Of a stretch of DNA of 64,000 nt, positions 39,631 to 50,325 are shown piece after piece. How positions within the stretch are numbered: position 1 is the first letter of the stretch; every line of letters begins with the position of its first letter. Origin of the DNA: Streptomyces vinaceus (GTDB taxonomy: Bacteria; Actinomycetota; Actinomycetes; Streptomycetales; Streptomycetaceae); the NCBI RefSeq assembly GCF_008704935.1, contig NZ_CP023692.1:7169501-7233500 (forward strand), written 5' to 3'. The notes under the pieces are model-generated. The model saw nothing but the letters and a program-made list of their open reading frames with translations, was not told the origin of the DNA and made no database searches. The translations under genes and the position numbers were made by a program.

Positions 39631-40920
39631 CTAGTGGAACTGCTCTTCCTCGGTGGAGCCCGTGAGGGCGGTGGTGGAGGAGGCGGGGTTGACGGCGGTG
39701 GAGACCAGGTCGAAGTAGCCGGTGCCGACCTCGCGCTGGTGCCTGACGGCGGTGAAACCGTGCTCCTGGGCGGCGAATTCGCGCTCCTGGAGGTCCACGT
39801 AGGCGGTCATGCCGTGCTCGGCGTAGCCCCGGGCGAGGTCGAACATGCCGTGGTTGAGGGAGTGGAAGCCGGCCAGGGTGATGAACTGGAAGCGGTAGCC
39901 CATCGCGCCGAGTTCGCGCTGGAACTTGGCGATCTGGTCGTCGTCCAGGGCCGCCTTCCAGTTGAAGGACGGCGAGCAGTTGTAGGCCAGCATCTGGTCC
40001 GGGTAATGCGCGTGGACCGCCTCGGCGAACTCGCGGGCCTGGGCGAGGTCCGGGGTGCCGGTCTCCATCCAGATGAGGTCGGCGTACGGGGCGTAGGCGA
40101 GCCCGCGGGCGATGACCGGGGCCATGCCGTTCCGGACGCGGTAGAAGCCCTCGGCGGTGCGCTCGCCCGTGCAGAACTGCGCGTCGCGCTCGTCGACGTC
40201 GCTGGTCAGCAGGTTCGCGGCGAGGGCGTCCGTACGGGCGATGATCAGGGTCGGGGTGTCCGCGATGTCGGCGGCCAGACGGGCCGCGTTCAGCGTGCGG
40301 ATGTGCTGGGAGGTCGGCACGAGGACCTTGCCGCCGAGGTGGCCGCACTTCTTCTCGGAGGCCAGCTGGTCCTCGTAGTGGATGCCGGCCGCGCCCGCCG
40401 CGATCATCGCCTTGGTCAGCTCGAAGGCGTTCAGCGGGCCGCCGAAGCCGGCCTCGGCGTCCGCGACGATCGGCGCGAGCCAGTCGGTCGTGTCGGCGCC
40501 GCCCTCGGCGGTGGCGATCTGGTCGGCGCGCAGCAGCGCGTTGTTGATCCGACGCACCACCTGGGGAACGGAGTTGACCGGGTAGAGGCTCTGGTCGGGG
40601 TAGGTGTGGCCGGCCTGGTTGGCGTCGGCGGCGACCTGCCAGCCCGAGAGGTAGATGGCCTGGAGTCCGGCCCGCACCTGCTGGACGGCCTGGCCGCCGG
40701 TGAGGGCGCCGAGGGCGTGGACGTAGTCCTGCTCGTGGAGCCGGCGCCACAGCCGCTCGGCGCCGCGCCGCGCCAGGGTGTGCTCCTCGCGGACGCTGCC
40801 GGAGAGCCGGACGACGTCCTCGGCGGTGTGGGTGCGCTCGATGCCCGCCCACCGGGGATCCGTCGACCAGCGCTCGGCGAGGTCCGCTGCCGCTGCCGTC
40901 GCGTTCGTCGTGTCTGCCAT
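39631..40920 (-). CDS. aceA: Isocitrate lyase
   Basis: This 429-residue enzyme cleaves isocitrate to glyoxylate and succinate. The catalytic loop KKCGH is at 190-194 (Cys192). DAEAGFGGPLNAFEL and GIHYEDQLAS bind Mg2+ and substrate, and IARTDALAANLLTSD, YNCSPSFNWK and FQFITLAGFHSLNHGMF are all conserved. The ATG at 40920 gives the standard length. The upstream region, shared with a RamB-type regulator gene, has inverted and direct repeats likely to mediate acetate or fatty-acid control. Confidence 0.97.
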   Translation of the reverse strand: MADTTNATAAAADLAERWSTDPRWAGIERTHTAEDVVRLSGSVREEHTLARRGAERLWRRLHEQDYVHALGALTGGQAVQQVRAGLQAIYLSGWQVAADANQAGHTYPDQSLYPVNSVPQVVRRINNALLRADQIATAEGGADTTDWLAPIVADAEAGFGGPLNAFELTKAMIAAGAAGIHYEDQLASEKKCGHLGGKVLVPTSQHIRTLNAARLAADIADTPTLIIARTDALAANLLTSDVDERDAQFCTGERTAEGFYRVRNGMAPVIARGLAYAPYADLIWMETGTPDLAQAREFAEAVHAHYPDQMLAYNCSPSFNWKAALDDDQIAKFQRELGAMGYRFQFITLAGFHSLNHGMFDLARGYAEHGMTAYVDLQEREFAAQEHGFTAVRHQREVGTGYFDLVSTAVNPASSTTALTGSTEEEQFH

Positions 40921-40983
40921 GACCGTCACCGTCTCCGTGAGTTGCCGGGTGATGCCTCCACACCCGTCATGGGTGCGAAGTAT

Positions 40984-40998
40984 TGGCACGAAGTGCCA
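40984..40998. promoter_or_regulatory. Inverted repeat upstream of aceA
   Basis: TGGCAC and GTGCCA flank a GAA spacer, a perfect 6-base dyad about 65 bases before the aceA start. Its place is right for an operator or activator site. Confidence 0.5.
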
Positions 40999-41203
40999 TG
41001 CGAGGGGATAGCGGCCCGCCGAACCGGTGTGGAACGAGCCGAGCAATGTTGCCGAACCACCTCGTCAGAACCTCACCAGAACCTGCCGAATCTCCGATAT
41101 CAGGGCGTGAATCGGGCCCGGTGGGCGCTGTCGGTGCCGCCTGTTCCGGCGGGCCGCAGGACGACTCTCTCAGCGACACCCAGTGCCATCAATCGTGGAC
41201 GGC

Positions 41204-41250
41204 TGCCAAGTTCTGCGAATCTTTTCCCGTCCGTTTGCCAAGTCTGCGAA
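41204..41250. promoter_or_regulatory. Direct repeats, probable regulator binding sites
   Basis: TGCCAAGTTCTGCGAA (41204-41219) recurs with one base deleted at 41236-41250. The copies are 31-32 bases apart, three helical turns. They resemble the TTTGC(A)AA-type boxes bound by RamB in Corynebacterium and sit about 60-100 bases before the regulator's start. Confidence 0.55.
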
Positions 41251-41305
41251 GACCCCTGGGCGGGGACGGGCGCGTAGGGTGAGGTCCGCATACGAGGGAG
41301 GGGCG

Positions 41306-42712
41306 ATGAGCAAGACGTACGCGGGCGCGAGGCTGCGGCGGCTGCGCGAGGAGCGCCGGATGAGCCAGGCAAACCTGGCCAGGGTCCTGGCGATCTCGCC
41401 GAGCTACCTGAACCAGATGGAGCACGATTCCCGCCCCCTGACGGTGCCCGTCCTGCTCAGGCTGACCGAGGCCTTCGGCGTCGACCCGGGCTTCTTCTCG
41501 GAGCGCGACACCAGCCGCCTGGTCGCGGACCTGCGCGAGGCGCTGGCCGGCGAGGTGGCCGAGGCCCGGGTCTCGGCCTCGGACCTGGCCGAGCTGGCGT
41601 CCCGGATGCCCGCCGTCGCCCAGGTGCTCCTCGACCTCGGCCGGCGCGGCCAGCTCCTCGCCGAGCGGTTGGCCGGGGCCGACGGCGACCGGGAGGGGCT
41701 GCCGGGGGCCGGTGGGCCGCGCTCTCCCCACGAGGAGATCCGGGAGTTCTTCTACCGCCGCCAGAACTACCTCCACGACATCGATCTCGCCGCCGAGGAC
41801 CTGGCCCGCGCCATACGGATCCGGCCCGGGGAGGTCGTGCGGGCGCTGTCCGCGCGCCTCGCCGACCGCCACGGCGTACGGACGGCCGCCGATTGCGAGA
41901 ACCTGCACCACTACGACGACTCCGCCCGCGTGCTGCACCTGTCCTCGGGGCTACGGCCGGGCCAGCAGGCCTTCCGGATGGCCACGCAGCTCGCGCTGCT
42001 GGAGCACGCCGAGGAGCTGGACGGGCTCGCGTCGGACTTCGCGCCCGGCTCCACCGCGCACGGGTTGGCCCGGATCGGCATCGCCAACTACTTCGCCGCC
42101 GCGCTGATCCTCCCGTACAAGGCGTTCCACAGCGCCGCAGAGGCATTCCGCTACGACATCGAACGCCTGACAGACCACTTCGGCATCGGCTACGAGACGG
42201 TCTGCCACCGCCTCAGCACTCTGCAACGCCCCAGGCTGCGCGGGGTGCCCTTCTCGTTCGTCCGGGTGGACCGGGCGGGCAACATGTCCAAGCGGCAGTC
42301 CGCCACCGGATTCCACTTCTCCCGCGCGGGCGGCACCTGCCCGCTCTGGAACGTCTACGAGGCCTTCGCCGCGCCCGGCCGGATCCACGTCCAGGTCGCC
42401 GCCATGCCCGACGGGCAGCGCCACCTGTGGACAGCCCGCGCGGTCACGCGCCATCGCGGCGGCTGGGGCCAGCCCGGCAAGACCTTCGCCATCGGGCTGG
42501 GCTGCGAGATCCGGCACGCCTCCCGGCTCGTGTACTCCGACGGCCTCGACCTGGACAACACCGCGGCCGCGACGCCCATCGGCATGGGCTGCCGACTCTG
42601 CGAGCGGCTCGACTGCCCCCAGCGGGCCGTCCCGCCCCTCGGGCGTCCGCTGGCCGTGGACGAGAACACCAGCACCTTCGTCCCGTACCAGGTCGCCGAC
42701 CGCCCGGAGTAG
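41306..42712 (+). CDS. RamB/ScfR-type short-chain fatty acid regulator
   Basis: This 468-residue protein has an N-terminal XRE helix-turn-helix (about residues 5-62, MSQANLARVLAISPSYLNQM). A central IrrE-like domain follows with ANYFAAALILPYKAFHSAAE, but the HExxH zinc site is absent. A C-terminal DUF2083-type region carries cysteines (GGTCPLWNVYEAF, MGCRLCERLDCPQRA). This is the RamB family, which represses or activates glyoxylate-cycle and acetate genes in corynebacteria and mycobacteria. The ATG at 41306 has GAGGGAGGGG upstream. The divergent position next to aceA makes aceA its likely target. Confidence 0.88.
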   Translation: MSKTYAGARLRRLREERRMSQANLARVLAISPSYLNQMEHDSRPLTVPVLLRLTEAFGVDPGFFSERDTSRLVADLREALAGEVAEARVSASDLAELASRMPAVAQVLLDLGRRGQLLAERLAGADGDREGLPGAGGPRSPHEEIREFFYRRQNYLHDIDLAAEDLARAIRIRPGEVVRALSARLADRHGVRTAADCENLHHYDDSARVLHLSSGLRPGQQAFRMATQLALLEHAEELDGLASDFAPGSTAHGLARIGIANYFAAALILPYKAFHSAAEAFRYDIERLTDHFGIGYETVCHRLSTLQRPRLRGVPFSFVRVDRAGNMSKRQSATGFHFSRAGGTCPLWNVYEAFAAPGRIHVQVAAMPDGQRHLWTARAVTRHRGGWGQPGKTFAIGLGCEIRHASRLVYSDGLDLDNTAAATPIGMGCRLCERLDCPQRAVPPLGRPLAVDENTSTFVPYQVADRPE

Positions 42713-42734
42713 GGCCCGGCCGCAGGAACCGGCC

Positions 42735-43655
42735 TCAGGAACCGCCCAGCCGGGAAGCCTCCGCCGCCGTCACCGGCTCGCCGGCCCGGACCCCGTGCAG
42801 GACGTGCGCCAGAACCTCCGCGCCGCGCACGACGCGGGGGCCCGGCCGGTTGAAGTAGGCGGGGCCGTCCACCACCCACACCGCGCCGGCCCGTACCGCG
42901 GGCAGTTCCTCCCAGCCGGGCAGGGACGTCAGCAGCTCCCGTTCGCGTACGGTGCGCTCCGGGGCGAACCCGCAGGGCAGCAGGAGCAGCACGTCCGGGC
43001 GGGCGGCCCGGACCGTCTCCCAGTCCATGGGCCGGGTGTGCTCGCCCGGGGCGGCGATCAGCGCCTCGCCGCCCGCGTACGTGATCTGCTCGGGCACCCA
43101 GTGCCCGGCCGGCCAGAGCGGATCCAGCCATTCGATCGCCACGACCCGGGGGCGCGGCCGCCCCGAGGTGAGCCCGCGTACGGCGTCCAGCCGGTCGGCG
43201 AGTTCCGCCCGCCGGGCCCGCGCGTGATCCGGTACGCCGAGCAGCTCACCCACCGTGACCAGGCAGTCCAGCACGTCGCCGAGAGTGCGCGGCTCCAGGC
43301 TGAGCACACGGGGCCCGCCGTCCAGGACGCGCACGGCCCGGCTGACCCCCGCGTACGAGACGGCGCAGACGTCGCACAGGTCCTGGGTCAGGACCACCTC
43401 GGGGGCCAGGGCGCCGAGGGCGTCGGTGTCGAGCGTGTACAGCGAGGAGCCGCTGTGAGCGGCGCCGCCGACCGCGTCGGAGATCTCCCGGCTGGTCAGG
43501 GCGTCGGAGGAGAGCCCGGCGGACGTCACCACCGGTACCCCGGCCACGGCCTGCGGAGGCCAGTCGCACTCGTGCGTACGGCCCACCAGATCGGCGGCGA
43601 GGCCGAGTTCGGCCACGATGTCGGTGGCTGCCGGGAGCAGCGAGACGATGCGCAT
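42735..43655 (-). CDS. Cytosolic BtuF-like cobalamin-binding protein
   Basis: This 306-residue protein has the TroA/BtuF two-lobed binding fold. RIVSLLPAATDIVAELGLA opens it, HECDWPPQAVAGVPVVT follows, and LAPEVVLTQDLCDVCAVSY is the strand between lobes. There is no signal peptide or lipobox: the first hydrophobic strand belongs to the domain. So unlike BtuF it should stay inside the cell. Such proteins are often annotated cobalamin-binding. The divergent cobalamin riboswitch next door supports a vitamin B12 link. No BtuCD transporter genes are near. Confidence 0.82.
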   Translation of the reverse strand: MRIVSLLPAATDIVAELGLAADLVGRTHECDWPPQAVAGVPVVTSAGLSSDALTSREISDAVGGAAHSGSSLYTLDTDALGALAPEVVLTQDLCDVCAVSYAGVSRAVRVLDGGPRVLSLEPRTLGDVLDCLVTVGELLGVPDHARARRAELADRLDAVRGLTSGRPRPRVVAIEWLDPLWPAGHWVPEQITYAGGEALIAAPGEHTRPMDWETVRAARPDVLLLLPCGFAPERTVRERELLTSLPGWEELPAVRAGAVWVVDGPAYFNRPGPRVVRGAEVLAHVLHGVRAGEPVTAAEASRLGGS

Positions 43656-43713
43656 GCCTTGAGCGTAGATCGAGCCGCGGAGTGGGGGTGGACTTACTAG
43701 GACGTCCAACTAT

Positions 43714-43880
43714 ATGTTCGTGACAAGCCCGCGGTGCAGGGAAGCCGGTGTGAATCCGGCGCGGTCCCGCCACTGTGACTGGGGAGTGCGTTCTTCAGCA
43801 GGTCAGGCCACTGACGGAAACCATCCGTCGGGAAGGCCGGAGAACGCGCGTCGATCCGGGAGCCAGGATACCGGCCGTGG
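43714..43880 (+). promoter_or_regulatory. Cobalamin (AdoCbl) riboswitch
   Basis: The conserved core is clear on the plus strand. GCAGGGAAGCCGGTGTGAAT and TCCGGCGCGG span about 43736-43764, CCCGCCACTGT is at 43766-43776, and the B12 box AGCCAGGATACCGGCC is at 43861-43876. A possible promoter with AACTATATG lies just upstream (about 43709-43717). The next gene on this strand is mmsA, 244 bases beyond the B12 box, with no known cobalamin gene between. The nearest cobalamin-related gene, the BtuF-like one, is divergent and so not in its transcript. Confidence 0.92.
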
Positions 43881-44124
43881 GGTGTTCCGTGTTGTCCACG
43901 AGGATGGAGCAGACACGCATGGCACCGGTACGTGACCACGGCCCTGGTGATCCGGCGGAGTACCCGAACGGCGAGGGCCTGTCCTCGCGTTCGTGACTCG
44001 ACGAGGGCGCCCCCGGCCCTTTCCTGTCCCCGCGGCGAGCCCGCAGTGCGCACCCCGATCGGTGCCGGACTGCGGCAGCGCCGCGCCTTCCTCGGATCCT
44101 CACCTGACGAGAGAGCAGGCATCG
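43881..44124 (+). other. Leader region between riboswitch and mmsA
   Basis: This 244-base stretch holds no recognisable gene. It contains a short frame from an ATG at 43903 (about 31 codons) that has no recognised relatives, and an AGGGC/GCCCT stem near 44005-44020 followed by TTTCC that could serve as a switchable terminator. The mmsA ribosome binding site region (GAGAG) is at its end. Confidence 0.55.
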
Positions 44125-45620
<1,496 letters not shown>

Positions 45621-45624
<4 letters not shown>

Positions 45625-46772
45625 GCGCCGTGACCACCCTCACGCAGGACCAGCTCGCCCTCGCCGAGGTCACCCTCGATTTCGCGCAGGAACACCTGGC
45701 CCCGCACGCCGTCGCCTGGGACCGGGACAAGCACTTTCCCGTCGACGTCATCCGACGGGCGGCCTCCCTCGGCCTCGGCGGGGTCTACGTCCGCGAGGAG
45801 CACGGCGGTTCGGGACTCAGCCGCAGCGACGGCGTCCTCGTCTTCGAGACGCTCGCCACCGGGTGCCCCTCCATCGCCGGATACCTGTCGATCCACAACA
45901 TGGTCGCCTGGATGGTGGACCGCTACGGGGACGACGGACAGCGCCGGCGCTGGCTGCCCGCCCTGTGCGCCGCCGACACGCTGGGCAGCTACTGCCTGAC
46001 CGAGCCCGGAACCGGCTCCGACGCCAGCGCCTTGCGCACCCGCGCCGTATGGGACGGGGACCACTACGTCCTGACCGGCGTCAAGCAGTTCATCTCCGGC
46101 GCCGGAGCGGCCGGCGTGTACCTCGTCATGGCCCGGACCGGACAGGCGGGCCCCCGGGGGATCTCGGCGTTCGTCGTCGAACGGGACGACCCCGGAGTCT
46201 CCTTCGGTGCCAACGAGCGGAAGATGGGCTGGAACGCCCAGCCCACCCGGCAGGTGGTCCTCGACGGGGTCCGCCTGCCGGCCGACCGCCGGCTCGGCGC
46301 GGAGGGCGACGGCTTCCGCATCGCCATGCACGGCCTCAACGGCGGACGCCTCGGCATCGCCGCCTGCTCGCTCGGCGGAGCCCAGAGCGCTCTGGACCGG
46401 AGCCTGGCCCACCTCGCCGACCGCGAGGCCTTCGGATCCCCGCTGCTGGACGCGCAGGCGCTGCAGTTCCGGCTGGCGGACATGGCCACCGGGCTGGCCG
46501 CGGCCCGCGCCCTGCTCCGTACGGCCGCCGAGGCACTCGACGCGGGGGACCCGAAGGCCGCGGAACTGTGTGCGATGGCCAAGCGGTTCGCCACCGATAC
46601 GGGTTTCGCCGTGGCCGACGAGGCACTCCAGCTCCACGGCGGCTACGGCTACCTGAGTGAGTACGGCATCGAGAAGATCGTCCGCGATCTGCGGGTGCAC
46701 CAGATCCTGGAAGGGACCAACGAGATCATGCGTGTCATCGTCGCCCGCGGCCTGACGGAGGCCCTGCGATGA
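45621..46772 (+). CDS. Isobutyryl-CoA dehydrogenase (acyl-CoA dehydrogenase)
   Basis: This 383-residue FAD enzyme should oxidise isobutyryl-CoA to methacrylyl-CoA. YCLTEPGTGSDASALRT binds FAD, and VKQFISGAGAAGVYLVMA is the second signature. The catalytic glutamate is E364 in ILEGTNEIMR, the position used in isobutyryl-CoA dehydrogenase. The C-terminal QLHGGYGYLSEYGIEKIVRD is intact. It overlaps mmsA and the next gene by 4 bases each. The operon context makes isobutyryl-CoA the preferred substrate over other short acyl-CoAs. Confidence 0.92.
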
Positions 46773-47842
46773 GCGAAGGAGAAGAGGTTCTCGTCCGCAC
46801 GGAGGGCCACTGCGGTCGCCTCGTCCTCAACCGCCCCAAGGCGCTCAACGCCCTCAACCACTCCATGGTGTTGAGGATCGAGGAAGCCCTGACCGCCTGG
46901 CGGGACGACCCCGCCGTGGAGACGGTGGTGATCTCCGGGGCGGGGGAGCGGGGACTCTGCGCGGGCGGTGACATCCGGGCGATCTACGAGGACGCCTGCA
47001 CCGGCGGCGCCGCCTCGGCGGACTTCTGGCGCGACGAGTACCGGCTCAATGCCCTCGTCGCCCGCTATCCGAAGCCCTACGTGGCCCTCATGGACGGCGT
47101 CGTCATGGGCGGCGGCGTCGGCGTCTCGGCCCACGGATCGGTCCGGATCGTCACCGAACGCTCCCGGGTCGCCATGCCCGAGACCGGCATCGGTTTCGTC
47201 CCCGACGTCGGCGGTACGTACCTCCTCGCGCTCGCGCCCGGGGAGCTCGGGACCCACCTGGCCCTGACGGGCGCACCCGTCGGAGCCGCCGACGCACTGC
47301 TCTGCGGCCTCGCCGACCACTTCGTATCCGCCGAACGGCTCGGCGCACTGGCCGAGGACCTCGCCGCCGGGTCCGTACACGACGCCCTCGCCCCGCACGT
47401 GAGCCGAGCACCCGCCGGTGCACTCGCGGCCCACCGCGAGTGGATCGACCACTGCTACGCCGCGGACACGGTGGAGGAGATCACGGCCCGGCTCCTCGCC
47501 CACGGCGATGCGGCGGCGAAGGAGGCCGCGGCCACCCTGGCGGCCAAGTCACCGACAGCCCTGAAGGTCACCCTCGCCGCGCTGCGCAGCGCCCGCGCAC
47601 TGGGCCCGCTGGAGCGGGTGCTGGAGCAGGAGTACCGCGTGTCCTGCGCGGCCCTGTCCTCGCCCGACCTCGTCGAGGGCATCCGCGCCCAGGTCATCGA
47701 CAAGGACCGGAACCCGCGCTGGTCGCCCGCCCGGCTCTCCGACGTGACGGAGGCGGACACGGCACGCTACTTCGCCCCGCTCGGCGAGGACCGCGAACTC
47801 GTCCTCACCGCGACCGACTCGTTCCAGGAGGTGCCCTGGTGA
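46769..47842 (+). CDS. 3-hydroxyisobutyryl-CoA hydrolase
   Basis: This 357-residue crotonase-fold enzyme hydrolyses 3-hydroxyisobutyryl-CoA, freeing the acid for MmsB. LNRPKALNALNHSMVLRIEE is the crotonase start. GAGERGLCAGGDIRAIYEDA forms the oxyanion hole, MDGVVMGGGVGVSAHG is the second, and MPETGIGFVPDVGGTYLLA carries the hydrolase-type acid and aspartate. A long C-terminal extension (SPTALKVTLAALRSARALG) is typical of HIBCH and absent in simple hydratases. It is coupled on both sides (ATGA and GTGA). Confidence 0.93.
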   Translation: MSEGEEVLVRTEGHCGRLVLNRPKALNALNHSMVLRIEEALTAWRDDPAVETVVISGAGERGLCAGGDIRAIYEDACTGGAASADFWRDEYRLNALVARYPKPYVALMDGVVMGGGVGVSAHGSVRIVTERSRVAMPETGIGFVPDVGGTYLLALAPGELGTHLALTGAPVGAADALLCGLADHFVSAERLGALAEDLAAGSVHDALAPHVSRAPAGALAAHREWIDHCYAADTVEEITARLLAHGDAAAKEAAATLAAKSPTALKVTLAALRSARALGPLERVLEQEYRVSCAALSSPDLVEGIRAQVIDKDRNPRWSPARLSDVTEADTARYFAPLGEDRELVLTATDSFQEVPW

Positions 47843-48756
47843 CCGGTGTGATCGCCTTCATCGGCCTCGGCCACATGGGCGGCCCGATGGCCGCCAACCT
47901 CGCCGCGGCCGGCCACCGCGTCCTCGGCTTCGACCTCGTGCCCCACGCGCGGGCCGCCGCCTCGGCGGCCGGGGTGGAGATCGCGGACTCCGCGGCGACG
48001 GCCGCCGCCGGTGCGGACGTGGTGATCACCATGCTCCCCGCCGGCCGGCACGTCCTGGCCCTCTACCGGGACGAGGGGCTGCTGGCGGCCGCCAGGCCCG
48101 GCACCCTGTTCATCGATTGCTCCACCATCGACGTCGCCGATGCCCGCACCGCTCATGAGCTGGCCGTCGCCGCCGGACACCGGGCGCTCGACGCCCCCGT
48201 CTCGGGCGGAGTGGTCGGCGCCGAGGCGGCGACCCTCACCTTCATGGCCGGGGGCGGCGAGGCGGAGTTCGCCCGGGCCGAACCGCTGCTCGCGGCCACG
48301 GGCAAGAAGGCGGTGCACTGCGGAGGAGCGGGCGCCGGGCAGGCCGCGAAGATCTGCAACAACATGATCCTCGGCATTTCGATGATCGCCGTCAGCGAGG
48401 CCTTCGTCCTCGGCGAGAGCCTCGGCCTGTCCCACCAGGCCCTGTACGACGTGGCCTCCACCGCCTCCGGCCAGTGCTGGGCGCTCACCACCAACTGCCC
48501 CGTCCCCGGCCCGGTCCCGGCCAGCCCCGCCAACCGCGAGTACCGGCCCGGGTTCGCCGCACCGCTCATGGCCAAGGACCTCGGCCTCGCCGCCAACGCC
48601 CTGCGGGCCGGCGGAATCGACGCCGGCCTCGGCCTGCGCGCGGCCGACATGTACGCGGCGTTCGCCGAAGCGAGCGGCGCCGCACAGGACTTCTCCGGCA
48701 TCGTCCACGTCCTGCGCGACGCGGCGGCCCGTGCACCGAAGGGAACCACCCCGTGA
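47839..48756 (+). CDS. mmsB: 3-hydroxyisobutyrate dehydrogenase
   Basis: This 305-residue enzyme oxidises 3-hydroxyisobutyrate to methylmalonate semialdehyde with NAD+. The nucleotide motif IGLGHMGGPMAANL lies near residues 8-21. DAPVSGGVVGAEAATLTFM is the substrate-binding stretch, and the catalytic lysine is in GAGQAAKICNNMILG. The tail PLMAKDLGLAANAL is typical. The GTG start overlaps the preceding stop. Its product feeds MmsA, encoded first in the operon. Confidence 0.95.
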   Translation: MTGVIAFIGLGHMGGPMAANLAAAGHRVLGFDLVPHARAAASAAGVEIADSAATAAAGADVVITMLPAGRHVLALYRDEGLLAAARPGTLFIDCSTIDVADARTAHELAVAAGHRALDAPVSGGVVGAEAATLTFMAGGGEAEFARAEPLLAATGKKAVHCGGAGAGQAAKICNNMILGISMIAVSEAFVLGESLGLSHQALYDVASTASGQCWALTTNCPVPGPVPASPANREYRPGFAAPLMAKDLGLAANALRAGGIDAGLGLRAADMYAAFAEASGAAQDFSGIVHVLRDAAARAPKGTTP

Positions 48757-49547
48757 CCGAGACCACCCGCACCACCGCGTACGAGACGATCCTCGTCGAG
48801 CGCAAGGGGCGTACCGCCCTCCTCACCCTGAACCGGCCCAAGGCGCTCAACGCCCTCAACCTCCAGGTGATGAACGAGGTCGTCGCCGCCACCGAGGCCC
48901 TCGACCGGGACCCGGAGATCGGCTGCATCGTCCTCACCGGCTCCGCGAGGGCCTTCGCGGCCGGAGCCGACATCAAGGAGATGCAGCCGCGGGGGTACAT
49001 GGACATGTACCTCACCGACTGGTTCACGGCCTGGGACCGCCTGGGCGAACTGCGCACCCCCACCGTGGCGGCCGTCTCCGGCTACGCCCTCGGCGGCGGC
49101 TGCGAACTGGCCATGCTCTGCGACATCCTGCTCGCCGCCGACACCGCCGTCTTCGGACAGCCCGAGATCAAGCTCGGCGTGATCCCCGGCATCGGCGGCT
49201 CCCAGCGGCTGACCCGGGCCGTGGGCAAGGCCAAGGCCATGGAACTCTGCCTGACCGGACGGACCATGGACGCCGCCGAGGCCGAACGGGCCGGCCTGGT
49301 CTCCCGTATCGTCCCGGCCGATGAGCTCCTCGCCGAGGCCCTCACCGTCGCCGAGACGGTGGCGGCCATGTCCGCCCCCGTGGCGATGATGGCCAAGGAG
49401 GCCGTCAACCGGGCCTTCGAAACCACCCTGGCGGAGGGCGTGCGCTTCGAACGCCGCCTCTTCCACGCGGTGTTCGCCACGGCGGACCAGAAGGAGGGCA
49501 TGAGCGCCTTCGTGGACAAGAGGGCCCCGGACTTCACCCACCGCTGA
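48753..49547 (+). CDS. Enoyl-CoA hydratase
   Basis: This 264-residue crotonase is expected to hydrate methacrylyl-CoA, the step between the acyl-CoA dehydrogenase and the hydrolase. GSARAFAAGADIKEMQPR forms the oxyanion hole with the first catalytic glutamate region. AVSGYALGGGCELAMLCDIL is the second half, and FGQPEIKLGVIPGIGGSQRL holds the second glutamate. The length equals classical EchA hydratases. GTG at 48753 overlaps the mmsB stop. It is the last gene of the valine operon. Confidence 0.93.
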   Translation: MTETTRTTAYETILVERKGRTALLTLNRPKALNALNLQVMNEVVAATEALDRDPEIGCIVLTGSARAFAAGADIKEMQPRGYMDMYLTDWFTAWDRLGELRTPTVAAVSGYALGGGCELAMLCDILLAADTAVFGQPEIKLGVIPGIGGSQRLTRAVGKAKAMELCLTGRTMDAAEAERAGLVSRIVPADELLAEALTVAETVAAMSAPVAMMAKEAVNRAFETTLAEGVRFERRLFHAVFATADQKEGMSAFVDKRAPDFTHR

Positions 49548-49554
49548 CGCCTGG

Positions 49555-50325
49555 TCAATACCGGCGCAGGTAGTAGGGGCGGTTGTGGGCGGCGACCGGC
49601 GGTGACTGGTAGGTCCAGACCCCCGCCGGGGCGTCGTCATCGAGCAGCCGGGTCAGGTCCTGGCCGACATCGGCGGCCGGGTCGAGGACGGCGAGGCCGG
49701 CCCGGTCCGCCGTGATGTCGGCGGGGGAGTACCAGAGGTAGGGCTGGTACACGTTCATGGGGCCGGCCAGCGGACGGCCGTCGTCGTCGGTGCCGTAGCC
49801 GGTGATGGGGGTGTTGTTCACGGGAGTACCGGTGAGTCCCGTGAGGTCGGCGGTGAGGGTGAACAGGCCGGTGGGGTGGCGTTCGATCTCGCCCTCGGGT
49901 GTGATGCCGGCCGCCTTGCAGGTCACGTGCCAGCTGTTGCCGGCCGGCCCGTTCAGGGACGGCATCGCCGCCTCGAACCATCCGGGGTACTTGGGTTCGG
50001 CGTAGAGCTTGCGTCCCGCGTCGATGGCGAGCGGGTTGTCGCACAGCACGTGGATGCGGGCGATGCCGAGCAGTTTGGTCTGGTCGTAGCCCTGCGCGTA
50101 CTGCTCGTACGACAGGCCCGGCAGACGGTCCGCCGCGTCGGTGGGGAACGCGACGATGTTCACCTCCACCTCCTGGGTGATCCCCGCGCCGAACGGGTAC
50201 TGGGCGAAGTACAGCTGGAAGTTCACCGAAACCAGCGCCGGCCCGCCGAACTCCGCGACGCTCAGGGCCGGATGGTGTTTGGCGAGCACGTCCCGCGCCG
50301 GGCCGGGATCGACCAGGAAGTCCAC
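49555..50325 (-). CDS. Acetoacetate-decarboxylase-like protein, probably frameshifted at its 5-prime end
   Basis: The frame from GTG 50325 gives 256 residues. Segments such as VNFQLYFAQYPFGAGITQEV and NPLAIDAGRKLYAEPKYPGW resemble the acetoacetate decarboxylase-like fold (PLAIDAGRKLY compares with AIAAGRELYGFPK), but the function is unproven. The same frame continues upstream with convincing protein (PYQLPFHYGALHNLG) yet has no start codon there. A well-placed GTG at 50402, overlapping the stop of the GMC gene, is in a different frame. So a one-base frameshift seems to lie between about 50350 and 50400, real or a sequence error. Confidence 0.6.
   Translation of the reverse strand: MDFLVDPGPARDVLAKHHPALSVAEFGGPALVSVNFQLYFAQYPFGAGITQEVEVNIVAFPTDAADRLPGLSYEQYAQGYDQTKLLGIARIHVLCDNPLAIDAGRKLYAEPKYPGWFEAAMPSLNGPAGNSWHVTCKAAGITPEGEIERHPTGLFTLTADLTGLTGTPVNNTPITGYGTDDDGRPLAGPMNVYQPYLWYSPADITADRAGLAVLDPAADVGQDLTRLLDDDAPAGVWTYQSPPVAAHNRPYYLRRY

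Larger units (their letters stand above)
40921..41305. promoter_or_regulatory. Divergent control region of aceA and the RamB-type regulator
   Basis: This 385-base non-coding stretch separates the divergent aceA and regulator genes. It contains the inverted repeat at 40984-40998 near aceA and the direct repeats at 41204-41250 near the regulator, listed separately. I see no other open frame of coding character here. Confidence 0.75.

Noticed and set aside
37010..40963. A single minus-strand frame of over 1300 codons spanning aceA, aceB and the dehydrogenase.
   Set aside because: Only its last part (37010-37879) is a real protein; the rest is Arg/Pro-rich shadow of aceA and aceB, which lie in other frames.
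43653..43880. Idea that the riboswitch controls the BtuF-like gene.
   Set aside because: All conserved riboswitch elements read on the plus strand, while that gene is on the minus strand and starts outside the element.
43903..43998. Short frame between the riboswitch and mmsA as a cobalt or cobalamin protein gene (CbtB-like).
   Set aside because: It has no membrane segment or histidine motif and no ribosome binding site; kept only as a note in the leader entry.
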